From Falsihalocynthiibacter arcticus (GTDB lineage: Bacteria > Pseudomonadota > Alphaproteobacteria > Rhodobacterales > Rhodobacteraceae), in assembly GCF_000812665.2 (NCBI RefSeq), contig NZ_CP014327.1:4059501-4123500 (forward strand): a DNA stretch of 64,000 nt, read 5' to 3'. The notes under the pieces were generated by a model. That model saw only the letters and a list, made by a program, of their open reading frames with translations. It was not told the origin of the DNA and made no database searches. Positions 20,483-30,378 of this stretch are shown here, one piece after another; the first letter of the stretch is position 1; each line of letters starts with the position of its first letter. The translations under genes and the position numbers were made by a program.

Positions 20483-20511
20483 CTCATATCTTGCGCAAGA
20501 TTGTTTCTCAA
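20483..20511 (-). promoter_or_regulatory. Predicted pntAB promoter with a 14-bp palindrome in the spacer
   Basis: On the minus strand TTGAGA (20506-20511) and TATGAG (20483-20488) are separated by 17 bases. The spacer holds the perfect palindrome ATCTTGCGCAAGAT (20488-20501). A factor bound there would block or reshape the promoter. The boxes are close to the sigma-70 consensus but this is prediction only. Confidence 0.5.
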
Positions 20512-20526
20512 CACTTGTTCATAGGT

Positions 20527-20536
20527 TTAGCGCTAA
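20527..20536. promoter_or_regulatory. Short palindrome TTAGCGCTAA upstream of kynU
   Basis: This ten-base perfect palindrome lies about 80 bases before the kynU start, in the shared upstream region with pntA. It could be an operator. At this length chance is possible. Confidence 0.25.
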
Positions 20537-20615
20537 CATGGAGCATTTAGGAACCGCGTTCCCCTTGCAATCCCCATTCGCGAACGTCAGCATCGCAAAA
20601 AACAAGGAGCGCACC

Positions 20616-21808
20616 ATGACTGACTTTGCCCATACCAAATCCCTTTTTGCCCTTCCGGAGGGCGTCATCTATTTGGATGGGAATTCCTTAGGGCCGCTCC
20701 CAAAAGCCGCTGCAGCGCGGGTTCAGAAAACCGTGGAGAATGAATGGGGTAATATGCTTATCTCAGGATGGAACAAAGCAGGCTGGATGGCGCAACCAAG
20801 CCACCTTGGGGACCGCATCGCGCGCCTGATCGGAGCCCCAGATGGGACTGTCACCTTGGGCGACACCCTTTCTGTAAAAATCTATCAAGCCCTCGCTGCA
20901 GCCCTTGCCCTGCGTCCGGATCGCAAAAAAATTGTCTCCGATAATGGCAACTTCCCGACTGACCTTTATATGGCACGCGGCTTGATCGAAAGCCTGAACG
21001 AGGGTCACGTTCTTTGTACGCCCGCCCCAGAGGATGTTGCCGATGAAATTGATACCGACCTCGCGGTCTTGATGCTCACCGAAGTTGATTATCGCACAGG
21101 CCGTCGCCACGATATGAAAGCCCTCACTCAAGCGGCACACGCGGTGGGCGCGATCGTGATCTGGGATTTGGCGCATTCGGCGGGCGCGTTTCCCGTCGAT
21201 GTCGCGGGTTGCAACGCGGATTTAGCCGTAGGTTGCACCTATAAATACCTCAATGGCGGCCCCGGAGCGCCGGCCTTCATCTATGTCGCGCCAGAACATA
21301 TCGAAAATGTGCAACCCGCGCTGGCGGGTTGGCTTGGCCATGACGCGCCGTTTGAGTTTGATCTAAAATATCGCGCTGGAACGGGGATTGAGCGTATGCG
21401 GGTTGGCACACCCCCGTTTTGCAAATGGCCGCGCTTGAGACCGCGCTGGATATTTGGGATTTAGCCTATTTGAAGGACGTTCAAGCTAAATCAATTGATC
21501 TAACCCAAGCCTTTATTGCGGAAATTGAGGCGACCTGTCCTAGCCTCACCCTCGCCTCGCCGCGCGATCCCAACACGCGTGGCAGCCAAGTTTCTTTCGC
21601 ACATCCGGAGGGTTACGCGATTATGCAGGCGCTGATTGCGCGTGGTGTTATCGGCGACTTTCGGGCGCCCAATATTCTTCGGTTTGGCTTTACACCTCTC
21701 TATATCGATATGGCGGATGTTCAAGGGGCCCTCGCGATTATCGCAGATATCATGACGAACGACCTCTGGGATCGACCAGAATACAAAACCCGCGCGCGTG
21801 TCACATGA
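20616..21808 (+). pseudogene. kynU: Kynureninase, interrupted by a one-base frameshift
   Basis: The start at 20616 (MTDFAHTKSLFALPEGVIYL) follows AAGGAGCG. The frame carries YLDGNSLGPLP, SDNGNFPTDLYMARGL, WDLAHSAGAFP and CTYKYLNGGPGAPAF with the PLP lysine, up to RVGTPP. At the C run 21411-21415 the frame breaks and stops at 21464. The homologous continuation (QMAALETALDIWDLAYL ... NILRFGFTPLYIDMADV) lies one frame over, to 21808. Adding one C restores a ~397-residue protein, the normal KynU length. The enzyme hydrolyses kynurenine to anthranilate and alanine. Either it is a recent pseudogene or the base call is wrong; both halves are otherwise well preserved. Confidence 0.88.
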
Positions 21809-22308
21809 CGCCATTTGTGCGGCGCTATCGCGATTTTGACGCCCCAGCCTGTTACGAAATTTTTTGTCGAGCGGTTCACGTTGGGGCCGCTCAATACTAT
21901 TCCGAACTGCAGCGAAACGCTTGGGCACCGCATACAAAAATGCCCGAAAGCTGGCCATTGGAACTAGCGGAGCAAGCCTGCTGGGTGGCCTCGGTGGAGC
22001 AAAAACTCGTCGGCTTCTTTTCGCTTGAGTCTGACGGCCATTTAAGTTTGGCCTATGTCGCCCCCGAGTTTCGACGTACGGCGGTAGCTGCCGAACTCTA
22101 TAAAAAGATCACAGAAGATGCGCAGCGTTTGGTGTTAGCGCGTCTTTTTACCGAAGCGAGCCACCTTGCGCGGCCTTTCTTCGAAAAACGCGGATGGCAC
22201 GTTACAGCTCCAGAAGTCGTCATGCGAAACGGCGTAGAGATTGAACGCTTTCAGATGGCAAAAGACTTGAAGTTACGATCAGACAGCCTTGCGAAATGTC
22301 AAGTTTAG
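21805..22308 (+). CDS. GNAT-like N-acetyltransferase
   Basis: This 167-residue protein has a typical GNAT start (VRRYRDFDAPACYEIFCRAV), a central strand pair (CWVASVEQKLVGFFSLESDGHLSLAYVAPEFRRT) and the late segment ARPFFEKRGWHVT, which matches the FYEKxGF of the fold. The acetyl-CoA pyrophosphate loop, usually Q/R-x-x-G-x-G/A, reads RRTAVAAEL here and is degenerate. The substrate is unknown. The ATG overlaps the kynU stop in ATGA, so it is coupled to kynU. Its 3' end overlaps the alkB 3' end by 30 bases on the other strand. Confidence 0.75.
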   Translation: MTPFVRRYRDFDAPACYEIFCRAVHVGAAQYYSELQRNAWAPHTKMPESWPLELAEQACWVASVEQKLVGFFSLESDGHLSLAYVAPEFRRTAVAAELYKKITEDAQRLVLARLFTEASHLARPFFEKRGWHVTAPEVVMRNGVEIERFQMAKDLKLRSDSLAKCQV

Positions 22309-22923
22309 ACGGCGCGGACCTAGATCGGGATGCACACCTGATTGAATGGCATTGACAGCGTGAAAACACAGGCGCGAGGGACCACCCCAAACCACGACAT
22401 CCCCATGTTCCAAAAGGATTTTCCGCGTTGGGTTTGTCCGCTCCAACCCGCCAAAAAGGAAGGTCGCGGGAAGGCCCAAAGACACAGAGACAATCGGCTG
22501 CTCCAGCCCCCCTTCGTCGCGATCCTGATGCATCGAAAGCTTGGCGCCAACACGGTATTGATTGATCAAACAGGCGTCCGTTTCAAATTGCGCATATCCA
22601 GCCGCTGCGGCCGCGGATTGCGCCAATTCCAAAAAACAATCCGGCAGATTTGGCCACTGATTTCCCGTCATCGGATCCTGCTTCGAATACCGATAGCCCG
22701 AAGCGTCGCTCACCCACCCAGCAGACCCACAATTTGTCATTCCGACCGACATTTTATGGCCACCGGGGGTAATTAAATGGCGAAAGGGCGCAGCGGTGAC
22801 CACCTCTTTGAGCGCGCGATAGAGGCTCGGCATCGCGTCGCCCACAAACCGTGGCAAAACGACCGCCCCTTGGGCGAGCTCAATCGGCGATTGTGGAATG
22901 TCATCAAAGAAACTGGATTGCAT
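22279..22923 (-). CDS. alkB: DNA oxidative demethylase AlkB
   Basis: This 214-residue member of the Fe(II)/2-oxoglutarate dioxygenases reverses N1-methyladenine and N3-methylcytosine in DNA. Visible signatures are LINQYRVGAKLSMHQDRDE with the iron-binding His-x-Asp, and VSVSLGLPATFLFGG. A distal His lies in RLCFHAVN, and the two arginines of RRLNLTFRKA bind 2-oxoglutarate. Length matches E. coli AlkB. It is the first clear sign of alkylation repair apart from the AlkD-like gene near the left end. It overlaps the GNAT gene tail to tail and follows the lyxose isomerase-like gene by 55 bases on the same strand. Confidence 0.93.
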   Translation of the reverse strand: MQSSFFDDIPQSPIELAQGAVVLPRFVGDAMPSLYRALKEVVTAAPFRHLITPGGHKMSVGMTNCGSAGWVSDASGYRYSKQDPMTGNQWPNLPDCFLELAQSAAAAAGYAQFETDACLINQYRVGAKLSMHQDRDEGGLEQPIVSVSLGLPATFLFGGLERTNPTRKILLEHGDVVVWGGPSRLCFHAVNAIQSGVHPDLGPRRLNLTFRKAV

Positions 22924-22978
22924 GCCACAAATCTATGCGCAGATTTGTGGAATTACACCCCGTTTGTTGCGAAAAGCT

Positions 22979-23665
22979 TTACGCGAGCCATTTTTCGTAG
23001 TCCGACACCAAAAGATGCGTTGGAGCCACGTCTTCTTCGATCTGTGCAAACCGCCCAATCGGCGCGCGGAAAATATTGTCTGTGAGGTCGTCATTAACGG
23101 TTGAAACCTCGCCGATCAAAACCGCGCCGCCCTCGCCCCAAAACGCATGCCAATCACCAGGCATTAAGGTCACGCTCTCGCCGGGGGCAAATTTCAGAAT
23201 TTCACCCGGTGTGAATTGACGCTCAATCCCGTCGCAATAAACGGTTCCACCCGCAGTTTCGTCAAAGTTGCCATCGGCATCCGACCCAAACAATTCAATC
23301 GCCAAAGTGGCGCCACCGCGGTTGATAATATCCTCGGCCTTTAGAACATGGGTGTGCATGGGGCTGATTTGATTTTCTTCGGAAATCAACAGCTTCTCAG
23401 CATAACACATACCGCCGCCGCGCTGCAGATCACTCAAACGGCCATTGCGCAATGTGAACAGAAACAAGCCAAGCGCATCAAAATCACCCTCGCCATAGTC
23501 GGTGATGTCCCACCCTGCGCGCGCAGAAATAACTGCTTTTGCACGGACTTTATTACTGACGAATTCCTCGGGCGACCAATAGGCGAATGGCGGCAAAGTA
23601 AACCCGTGCGAACGGATCATTTCATCCGCCTGAGCCATAATTTCATTGATGCGCGAACGTTTCAT
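22979..23665 (-). CDS. D-lyxose isomerase-like cupin sugar isomerase
   Basis: The start at 23665 (MKRSRINEIMAQADEMIRSHG) has a strong GGAGG Shine-Dalgarno; the longer frame to 23710 lacks support. The ~228-residue protein resembles the D-lyxose ketol-isomerase family: FAYWSPEEF, WDITDYGEGDFDALGLFLFTLRNG, the metal-binding segment MHTHVLKAEDIINRGG and PGDWHAFWGEGG. Such enzymes interconvert D-lyxose and D-xylulose (or mannose and fructose). No sugar operon is nearby, so the physiological substrate is open. It lies 61 bases downstream of the amidotransferase-like gene on the same strand. Confidence 0.8.
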   Translation of the reverse strand: MKRSRINEIMAQADEMIRSHGFTLPPFAYWSPEEFVSNKVRAKAVISARAGWDITDYGEGDFDALGLFLFTLRNGRLSDLQRGGGMCYAEKLLISEENQISPMHTHVLKAEDIINRGGATLAIELFGSDADGNFDETAGGTVYCDGIERQFTPGEILKFAPGESVTLMPGDWHAFWGEGGAVLIGEVSTVNDDLTDNIFRAPIGRFAQIEEDVAPTHLLVSDYEKWLA

Positions 23666-23726
23666 ATTGGCCTCCAAACCAGACTTTATTCGGGTTTTAC
23701 AGACCGCCACGCCTCAGGCAAGACAT

Positions 23727-24503
23727 TTATGCAGTTTTGGAAAACATCACGTTTTTGTTCTGTGCCCATTTATGCACCGCAGTACCAAAAGCTTCAAACA
23801 ATGGGCGGGACACAAGATCGGCGTCCGCGTTCCATTCGGGGTGCCACTGAACCGACATCGTAAATCCGGGAGCATCCTTAATATAAATCGCTTCGGGGGT
23901 CCCATCGGGCGCATATCCATCAATAACGACCCGTTTCCCAGCGGTCTTGATCCCCTGCCCGTGCAGCGTATTCGTCAATACTTTATGTGTGCCAAAAACG
24001 GCGGCGAAGGGTCCATCGGGTGTGAGGGTCACGTCGTGGCGTAACTCGAATTTTTCTTCCAAGGTTCCGTCGGGCGGCATGCGGTGATTGTCACGCCCCT
24101 CAAGGTCACGGATTTCGGGGAATAAGCTTCCGCCCATGGCAACGTTAACCTCTTGAAACCCTCGGCAAATGCCGAAAATAGGCTGGCCACGTTCAACACA
24201 GGCCCGAACGAGGGGTAAAGTAACGGCATCCCGCGCCCGATCAAAATCACCATGCGCTAGGGTTTCAATTTCGCCGTATTCCTCAGGATGCACATTCGCC
24301 CGAGCGCCCGTAAATAGAAACCCGTCACAACTTTCGAGCAAATCTTCAACCGAAACATAGCGGGGGTCGGCGGGGACGATAAGAGGCGTACATCCGGACA
24401 CGTTTGAAATTGCACAGCAATTCATTGTTCCTGCCGACTGCGCCGGATATTGATCATTAATTAGAAAGTGATTGCCAATGATGCCTACAATAGGGCGCGC
24501 CAT
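23727..24503 (-). CDS. Class I glutamine amidotransferase-like hydrolase (peptidase C26, PuuD type)
   Basis: The protein has 258 residues. GIIGNHFLINDQY at the N-terminus, DGFLFTGARANVHPEEY (about 60-76), the nucleophile elbow FGICRGFQEVNV with catalytic Cys, and the catalytic His-x-Glu in SVQWHPEWN match the gamma-glutamyl-gamma-aminobutyrate hydrolase group. Members cleave gamma-glutamyl amides, as in putrescine breakdown. No other puu genes are visible, so the substrate is a guess. The start at 24503 fits family members (MARPIVGIIGN). It is probably the first gene of a run with the lyxose isomerase-like gene and alkB. Confidence 0.87.
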   Translation of the reverse strand: MARPIVGIIGNHFLINDQYPAQSAGTMNCCAISNVSGCTPLIVPADPRYVSVEDLLESCDGFLFTGARANVHPEEYGEIETLAHGDFDRARDAVTLPLVRACVERGQPIFGICRGFQEVNVAMGGSLFPEIRDLEGRDNHRMPPDGTLEEKFELRHDVTLTPDGPFAAVFGTHKVLTNTLHGQGIKTAGKRVVIDGYAPDGTPEAIYIKDAPGFTMSVQWHPEWNADADLVSRPLFEAFGTAVHKWAQNKNVMFSKTA

Positions 24504-24710
24504 AACGTCTCCGAAACATGAGTAACAGATATACTATAGCGCGTTTATTTGCTGAAAGGTGACCCAAATCAACATAAAAATGTGCCCCAACGCACAAGCG
24601 CCTGTGCAGATTTGTACGTAAATACAGGCTTTTCCAACCAAACCAGTACCGTCACTTAAAATGCTGGCAGTTAGGGGCCTGAACGCCTTTTCTTTACGCG
24701 TTTTTGGACT

Positions 24711-26840
24711 TTACGAACTTTTTTCTTTCAGCTCCAAACGGCGGGCATGAAGAACGGGCTCCGTATAACCAGAAGGCTGAACGCGCCCTTTGAACACCAA
24801 ATCACACGCTGCTTGAAAAGCGATACCAGCAAAGCTAGGAGCCATGGGAATGTAAGTTGGGTCAGAGGCATTTTGCCCATCAACGACTGCCGCCATTTTC
24901 TGCATGGCGCGCATGACTTGTGCTTCGGACACAACGCCATGATGCAACCAATTCGCCAAAGCTTGGCTTGAGATACGGCAGGTCGCACGGTCTTCCATCA
25001 GGCCAACGTCATTGATGTCAGGCACCTTGGAACATCCGATCCCCGCATCAATCCAGCGCACGACATATCCGAGGATTCCCTGCGCGTTGTTCTCAATTTC
25101 GGCCGCAATTTCTTCATCACTCCAGTTGACCCCATTTGCGACAGGAATGGTCAACAAGTCGGCCAAAGAGCCGCGAGGTCCGCCCGCCGCGATCGCGCGC
25201 TGACGCTCAAACACGTCGATGGTGTGGTAATGCGTGGCATGCAGCGTGGCGGCCGTGGGGCTTGGAACCCACGCGCAATTGGCCCCCGCCATCGGATGGC
25301 TAGATTTCGCAACCAGCATATCCGCCATCAAATCGGGCATCGCCCACATGCCCTTGCCAATCTGTGCCTTGCCAGACAACCCACAAGCCAAGCCAATATC
25401 AACGTTGCGATCCTCATAGGAAAGAATCCAAGGCATTGATTTCATGTCGCCTTTTTTCTGGAACGGTCCTGCTTCCATAGAAGTATGGATCTCGTCGCCC
25501 GTGCGATCCAGGAAGCCAGTGTTAATAAAGGCCACCCGCTTTTTTGCGGCACGAATACACTCTTTCAAGTTCGCCGAGGTACGGCGTTCCTCGTCCATAA
25601 TCCCCAGTTTGACGGTGTTCCCAGGCAAGCCGAGGGCGTCCTCTACCCGTGTGAAAATCTCATCTGCAAAAGCCACTTCTTGGGGGCCGTGCATCTTGGG
25701 TTTCACAACGTAAACACTGCCCTCGATGGAATTTCCGCTCTCGCTCTTAAGGTCATGCATTGCGATAAGCGTGGTCACCATGGCATCCATTAAGCCTTCG
25801 CCGATTTCCAGTCCATCTCGGTCCAAAATAGCGGGGTTGGACATCAAATGCCCCACATTGCGCACGAGCATGAGCGAGCGCCCCTTCAAGCTTTGCGTCG
25901 ATCCATCCGCTGCAGTGAAAACCACGTCCTGCGCGAGCACACGATCAAAGGTCTTACCGCCTTTTGAGACGGTTTCCGAAAGGTTGCCCTGCATCAATCC
26001 AAGCCAATTGGAATAAGCCAAAACTTTATCCTCGGCATCGACAGCGGCCACGGAATCTTCGCAATCCATGATCGTTGAAACAGCACTTTCAAGGATAACA
26101 TCCGCAAGGCCAGCGGGATCAGTGGCACCAATTTGATGTGCCTTATCAATGATCAAACGAATATGAAGACCGTTCTTCGCCAGCAAGACTTCGGAGTCTG
26201 CATAGCCCACGTATTGCGCGGGGTCAGCCAATTCAAACTCACCCAGATCAAGCCCCTTTGGACCTGCGGCAATTGTACTAACTTCCGCCCACGTTCCACT
26301 TTTCAATGGAATGGCCTTGTCCAAATGCGCCTTTGCGGCCGCAACAACGCGGGCGCCACGCGCAGCATCATACGCGCGTCCGGCGGGTAAATCACCAAGT
26401 GCATCCGTGCCATAATACGCATCATAAAGGCTGCCCCAACGGGCATTCGCCGCATTGAGCGCAAACCGAGCATTGGTAATCGGAACAACCAATTGAGGGC
26501 CCGGTAGCGTCGCAATTTCTGGATCAACATTGTCGGTTTCAATAACAAAATCGGCGCCTTCGGGAACCAAATACCCGATATCCTTAAGAAACTGAGTATA
26601 CTCAGCCGCGTCATGGAGTTTGCCACGACGTTTTACGTGCCATGCGTCAATTTCGGACTGGAGCCGCTCACGTGTCTCTAGCAGCGCCCGATTTTTTGGA
26701 CCCAAATCATGCACAATTCCAGACAGGCCCGCCCAAAAAGCATCAGCAGAAACGCCTGTCCCTTCAAGGGCGCGCTCCTCGATAAATTGCACCATTTCTG
26801 GGGCAACCTGCAGGCCATTTCTTTCCAGATATTGCGTCAT
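24711..26840 (-). CDS. glcB: Malate synthase G
   Basis: The start at 26840 ([19 protein letters not shown]) follows GGAGAG; upstream in-frame Mets lie in sequence unlike the family. The ~709-residue protein is the single-chain G isoform, which condenses glyoxylate and acetyl-CoA to malate. Landmarks are [22 protein letters not shown] (about 265-285), [30 protein letters not shown] and [25 protein letters not shown] near 610-635, with the catalytic Asp in MEDRAT. No isocitrate lyase is present in the window. It is divergent from pepN, with ~230 bases between their starts. Confidence 0.96.
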   Translation of the reverse strand: MTQYLERNGLQVAPEMVQFIEERALEGTGVSADAFWAGLSGIVHDLGPKNRALLETRERLQSEIDAWHVKRRGKLHDAAEYTQFLKDIGYLVPEGADFVIETDNVDPEIATLPGPQLVVPITNARFALNAANARWGSLYDAYYGTDALGDLPAGRAYDAARGARVVAAAKAHLDKAIPLKSGTWAEVSTIAAGPKGLDLGEFELADPAQYVGYADSEVLLAKNGLHIRLIIDKAHQIGATDPAGLADVILESAVSTIMDCEDSVAAVDAEDKVLAYSNWLGLMQGNLSETVSKGGKTFDRVLAQDVVFTAADGSTQSLKGRSLMLVRNVGHLMSNPAILDRDGLEIGEGLMDAMVTTLIAMHDLKSESGNSIEGSVYVVKPKMHGPQEVAFADEIFTRVEDALGLPGNTVKLGIMDEERRTSANLKECIRAAKKRVAFINTGFLDRTGDEIHTSMEAGPFQKKGDMKSMPWILSYEDRNVDIGLACGLSGKAQIGKGMWAMPDLMADMLVAKSSHPMAGANCAWVPSPTAATLHATHYHTIDVFERQRAIAAGGPRGSLADLLTIPVANGVNWSDEEIAAEIENNAQGILGYVVRWIDAGIGCSKVPDINDVGLMEDRATCRISSQALANWLHHGVVSEAQVMRAMQKMAAVVDGQNASDPTYIPMAPSFAGIAFQAACDLVFKGRVQPSGYTEPVLHARRLELKEKSS

Positions 26841-27069
26841 GGTCGTCTCTCCGATTGTCATTTGGCCGCAAATTACGGGCAACACGGGAGAAACGCAAGC
26901 TGCTGGTAAGGTCTTATTACCAATTGAACTCGAACGCCTCACAAAAGAATACTCTGGGCCTTTCACGCGATATTTTCTGTCAAAATTCGTGTGTCTTCCC
27001 CACGACGAAATGCCCTTGCAGCCCTCAAGCGAAACTGTTCAACTTTGGGTAACCAAAAGGATTGACGAC

Positions 27070-29628
27070 ATGCCAAGCACTACCGAACAAACGATTTACC
27101 TGTCCGACTACAAAGAGTTTTCGCATTTTATTGACGGGGTAGAACTGACATTTCAGCTGTCTCCGACAAAAACGCGTGTTAAAAGCAAAATTCACTTCCG
27201 TCCCAATCCAAAAGCACCAGAGCAAGCGTTTTTCCTCCACGGCGAGCACTTAAAGCTCATTTCGGCGCATATCGACGGCGTCAAAATTTCCCCTACCCTG
27301 ACCGAGACGGGCCTCACAGCCGAGGTTCCAACTGGCCCTTTCATATTCGAAGCAGAAGTCGAAATTTCGCCCGAAACCAACACGGCCCTTGAAGGGCTTT
27401 ATATGTCCAACGGCATGTATTGCACGCAGTGCGAGGCCGAAGGGTTTCGCAAAATCACCTATTATCCCGACCGCCCTGATGTGATGGCGACCTTTAAAGT
27501 GCGGGTCGAAAGCGCGTTGCCTGTTTTACTCTCGAACGGCAATCCGGGTACGTCAGACGAGGGCATTGCCGAGTGGCACGACCCTTGGCCAAAACCCGCG
27601 TATTTATTCGCGCTCGTGGCGGGCGACCTCATCGCGCATTCCGATAGTTTCACGACGAAATCGGGCAAAGATGTCGCGCTGAATATCTACGTCCGTCCGG
27701 GCGACGAAGATAAATGCGCTTTTGGTATGGGCGCGCTAAAACGCTCCATGACGTGGGACGAGGACGTTTATGGCCGTGAATACGACTTGGACATATTCAA
27801 CATTGTCGCCGTGGATGACTTCAATATGGGCGCAATGGAGAACAAGGGATTGAACATATTCAACTCTTCTTGCGTTCTTGCCTCGCCCGAGACGTCGACC
27901 GACGCAAATTTTGAACGCATCGAAGGCATCATTGCCCATGAGTATTTTCACAACTGGACGGGCAACCGAATTACCTGTCGCGACTGGTTTCAATTGTGCC
28001 TCAAAGAAGGCCTCACGGTTTTCCGCGATCAGCAGTTTACGAGCGACATGCGCAGCCACGCCGTGAAGCGGATTGACGACGTTATTACCCTGCGCGGCCG
28101 CCAATTCCGCGAAGACAACGGCCCCCTCGCCCACCCCGTGCGCCCAGAAAGTTTTGTTGAGATTAACAATTTTTATACGGCCACCGTGTATGACAAAGGC
28201 GCCGAAGTGATCGGCATGTTGAAGCGCCTTGTCGGAGATGAGGATTATAAACGGGCGCTGGACCTTTATTTCGAGCGCCATGACGGTGACGCGGCAACCA
28301 TTGAAGATTGGCTCAAGGTTTTTGAGGATACAACAGGCCGCGACCTAACACAGTTCTCGAAATGGTATTCCCAAGCGGGGACACCGCGCCTTTCGGTGGC
28401 GGGTGAATTTTCGGATGGCACCTATATCTTGCACTTCAAGCAAGCGACGCCGCCAACGCCGGGGCAACCCGTCAAAGATCCACGCGTCATTCCTATTGCA
28501 GTCGGGCTTTTGAACCCCAATGGTGATGAGGTGCGCGAGACCTGCATTCTTGAGATGACAGAGGCGGAGCAGAGCTTTCGCTTCACTGGTCTCAGTACAA
28601 AGCCCATCCCCTCAATTTTACGCGCTTTTTCAGCGCCTGTGATCCTTGAGCGCCAAAGCAGCACAAAAGAACGCGCGTTTCTTTTGGCCCATGACACCGA
28701 TCCGTTCAACAAATGGGAAGCGGGTCGCGCGTTGGCCAAAGAAACCCTTGTGGCGATGCTGACTGCGGATGCGCCCGTGAATTCTGACTTTCTTGATGCA
28801 CTCGCGGCGGTCTTGCGGGACGAAAACCTTGATCCTGCATTTCAAGCTTTGGCGCTCGCGTTGCCAAGCCAAGATGACATCGCACAAACCTTGTTTGATG
28901 CCGGAGTTACACCTGATCCGATGGCAATCTATACCGCCCTTGAAACGCTGTCTCAGTCGATAGCACAACATCTTCAAGACCTCTTGCCACGCATTTACGC
29001 GGCCAATCATGTCGATGGGCCGTTTAGCTCAGAGGCCGCCCCCGCTGGAAAGCGCGCGTTACAAGGCGCAGTTCTTGGCCTCATCTCGCGCCTTGACGGT
29101 GGCGACCAAGCCCGTGCGCAATATGCGGCCGCAGATAATATGACTCAACAATTACAGGCGCTTGCGTGCCTTTTGCGCATTGATCGCGGCCAAACAGAAC
29201 TTGCATCATTTGAGACCCAATGGGCGCAGGATCGCCTTGTTATGGACAAATGGTTCGGCCTTCAAAGCGGCCTCGCAGCACCTCAGAAAGCAGCGGCGAT
29301 CACCGAGACTCTCACCAAACACGCGGCCTTCGATTGGAAAAACCCAAACAGATTTCGCGCGGCCCTCGGCGGTCTTACGGGCAATACCGCTGGCTTCCAC
29401 GCCGCCGACGGAGCTGGGTACAAGCTGGTGACCGACTGGTTGATCAAACTAGACGCGGCGAACCCCCAAACAACGGCTCGTATGAGCACCGCTTTCGACA
29501 GCTGGCGTCGGTATGATGCGAGTCGCCAAGGGCAGATGATAGAGCAACTCAAACGCATCCAAGCCACGCCAAACCTATCGCGCGACACCCATGAAATGGT
29601 GACCCGTATCTTGGGAAGCGATGCATGA
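27070..29628 (+). CDS. pepN: Aminopeptidase N (M1 family)
   Basis: The start at 27070 (MPSTTEQTIYLSDYKEFSHF) gives ~852 residues, the usual length of the proteobacterial PepN type; the frame open from 26620 is antisense to glcB and not real protein. The exopeptidase motif GAMENKGLNIF is near residue 257. The zinc motif HEYFHNWTGNR with a downstream Glu (LKEGLTVFRDQQF) is near 293-320. The C-terminal half is the helical domain. It removes N-terminal residues from peptides in the cytoplasm. The SDR gene begins in its ATGA stop overlap. Confidence 0.95.
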   Translation: MPSTTEQTIYLSDYKEFSHFIDGVELTFQLSPTKTRVKSKIHFRPNPKAPEQAFFLHGEHLKLISAHIDGVKISPTLTETGLTAEVPTGPFIFEAEVEISPETNTALEGLYMSNGMYCTQCEAEGFRKITYYPDRPDVMATFKVRVESALPVLLSNGNPGTSDEGIAEWHDPWPKPAYLFALVAGDLIAHSDSFTTKSGKDVALNIYVRPGDEDKCAFGMGALKRSMTWDEDVYGREYDLDIFNIVAVDDFNMGAMENKGLNIFNSSCVLASPETSTDANFERIEGIIAHEYFHNWTGNRITCRDWFQLCLKEGLTVFRDQQFTSDMRSHAVKRIDDVITLRGRQFREDNGPLAHPVRPESFVEINNFYTATVYDKGAEVIGMLKRLVGDEDYKRALDLYFERHDGDAATIEDWLKVFEDTTGRDLTQFSKWYSQAGTPRLSVAGEFSDGTYILHFKQATPPTPGQPVKDPRVIPIAVGLLNPNGDEVRETCILEMTEAEQSFRFTGLSTKPIPSILRAFSAPVILERQSSTKERAFLLAHDTDPFNKWEAGRALAKETLVAMLTADAPVNSDFLDALAAVLRDENLDPAFQALALALPSQDDIAQTLFDAGVTPDPMAIYTALETLSQSIAQHLQDLLPRIYAANHVDGPFSSEAAPAGKRALQGAVLGLISRLDGGDQARAQYAAADNMTQQLQALACLLRIDRGQTELASFETQWAQDRLVMDKWFGLQSGLAAPQKAAAITETLTKHAAFDWKNPNRFRAALGGLTGNTAGFHAADGAGYKLVTDWLIKLDAANPQTTARMSTAFDSWRRYDASRQGQMIEQLKRIQATPNLSRDTHEMVTRILGSDA

Positions 29629-30377
29629 CCGAACGCAAATCAGTTTTGATCACGGGGGCAAGTGCGGGCATTGGTGCGGCCACCGCCGTACTTGCGGCGG
29701 CGCAGGGCTATAATGTCGGCATCGGATACCGCAGCGACGAAAAGGGCGCACGGGAGGTGGCCAAACGGGCGCACGCCTTGGGTGCGAAAACCGTTCTTCT
29801 TCAAGGCGATATGGCGGTTGAGGCAGATATTCTTCGGATTTTCACTCAATGCGACACAGCCCTCGGCCCCCTCTATGGGCTTGTAAACAACGCAGGAATT
29901 GTCGACACGACACAGCGTGTGGAGGACATGTCGCGCGTCCGTTTAGAGCAAATGTTCATGGTCAACACTGTTGGCGTGATACAATGCGCCCAACATGCCG
30001 TGAAGCGCATGGCCAAAAGATACGGTGGGGTTGGCGGCTGCATTGTGAATATCTCGTCCGTCGCTGCGCGCACCGGAAGTGCGGGGCAATATGTGGACTA
30101 TGCGGCATCAAAAGCAGCGGTCGATATTTTCACCACGGGATTAGCGCAAGAAAACGCCAGAGAAGGCATTCGCGTCAATGCCGTTCGTCCGGGAATAACG
30201 CGCACGCAAATCCACGCGAAAGGCGGCGAACCTGGCCGCGAAGACGCACTGGCTCATTTGATCCCAATGGGACGCGCAGGCGAGGCCACCGAAATCGCGG
30301 AAGCGATCCTGTTTCTGCTCTCGGAGAAGGCGTCCTATATGACGGGCGCCATTCTAGATGTTGGGGGCGGGCGCTAA
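29625..30377 (+). CDS. SDR family NAD(P)-dependent oxidoreductase
   Basis: This 250-residue short-chain dehydrogenase is classical in form: the cofactor loop TGASAGIG is at 10-17, NNAG at ~88, the catalytic Ser in VNISSVAARTGS and Tyr-x3-Lys in YVDYAASKAA. The later motif RPGITRT and the C-terminal MTGAILDVGGGR are also present. An Arg in GYRSDEKGAREVAKR after strand two hints at NADPH preference. It resembles glucose-1-dehydrogenase and FabG-like members; the substrate is unknown. It is coupled to pepN by a four-base overlap and converges on the lipoprotein gene with a one-base gap. Confidence 0.9.
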   Translation: MTERKSVLITGASAGIGAATAVLAAAQGYNVGIGYRSDEKGAREVAKRAHALGAKTVLLQGDMAVEADILRIFTQCDTALGPLYGLVNNAGIVDTTQRVEDMSRVRLEQMFMVNTVGVIQCAQHAVKRMAKRYGGVGGCIVNISSVAARTGSAGQYVDYAASKAAVDIFTTGLAQENAREGIRVNAVRPGITRTQIHAKGGEPGREDALAHLIPMGRAGEATEIAEAILFLLSEKASYMTGAILDVGGGR

Positions 30378-30378
30378 T

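Noticed and set aside
26620-27069. Long N-terminal extension of pepN
   Set aside because: The extra ~150 codons are antisense to glcB and through the divergent promoter region; the family N-terminus begins at 27070.
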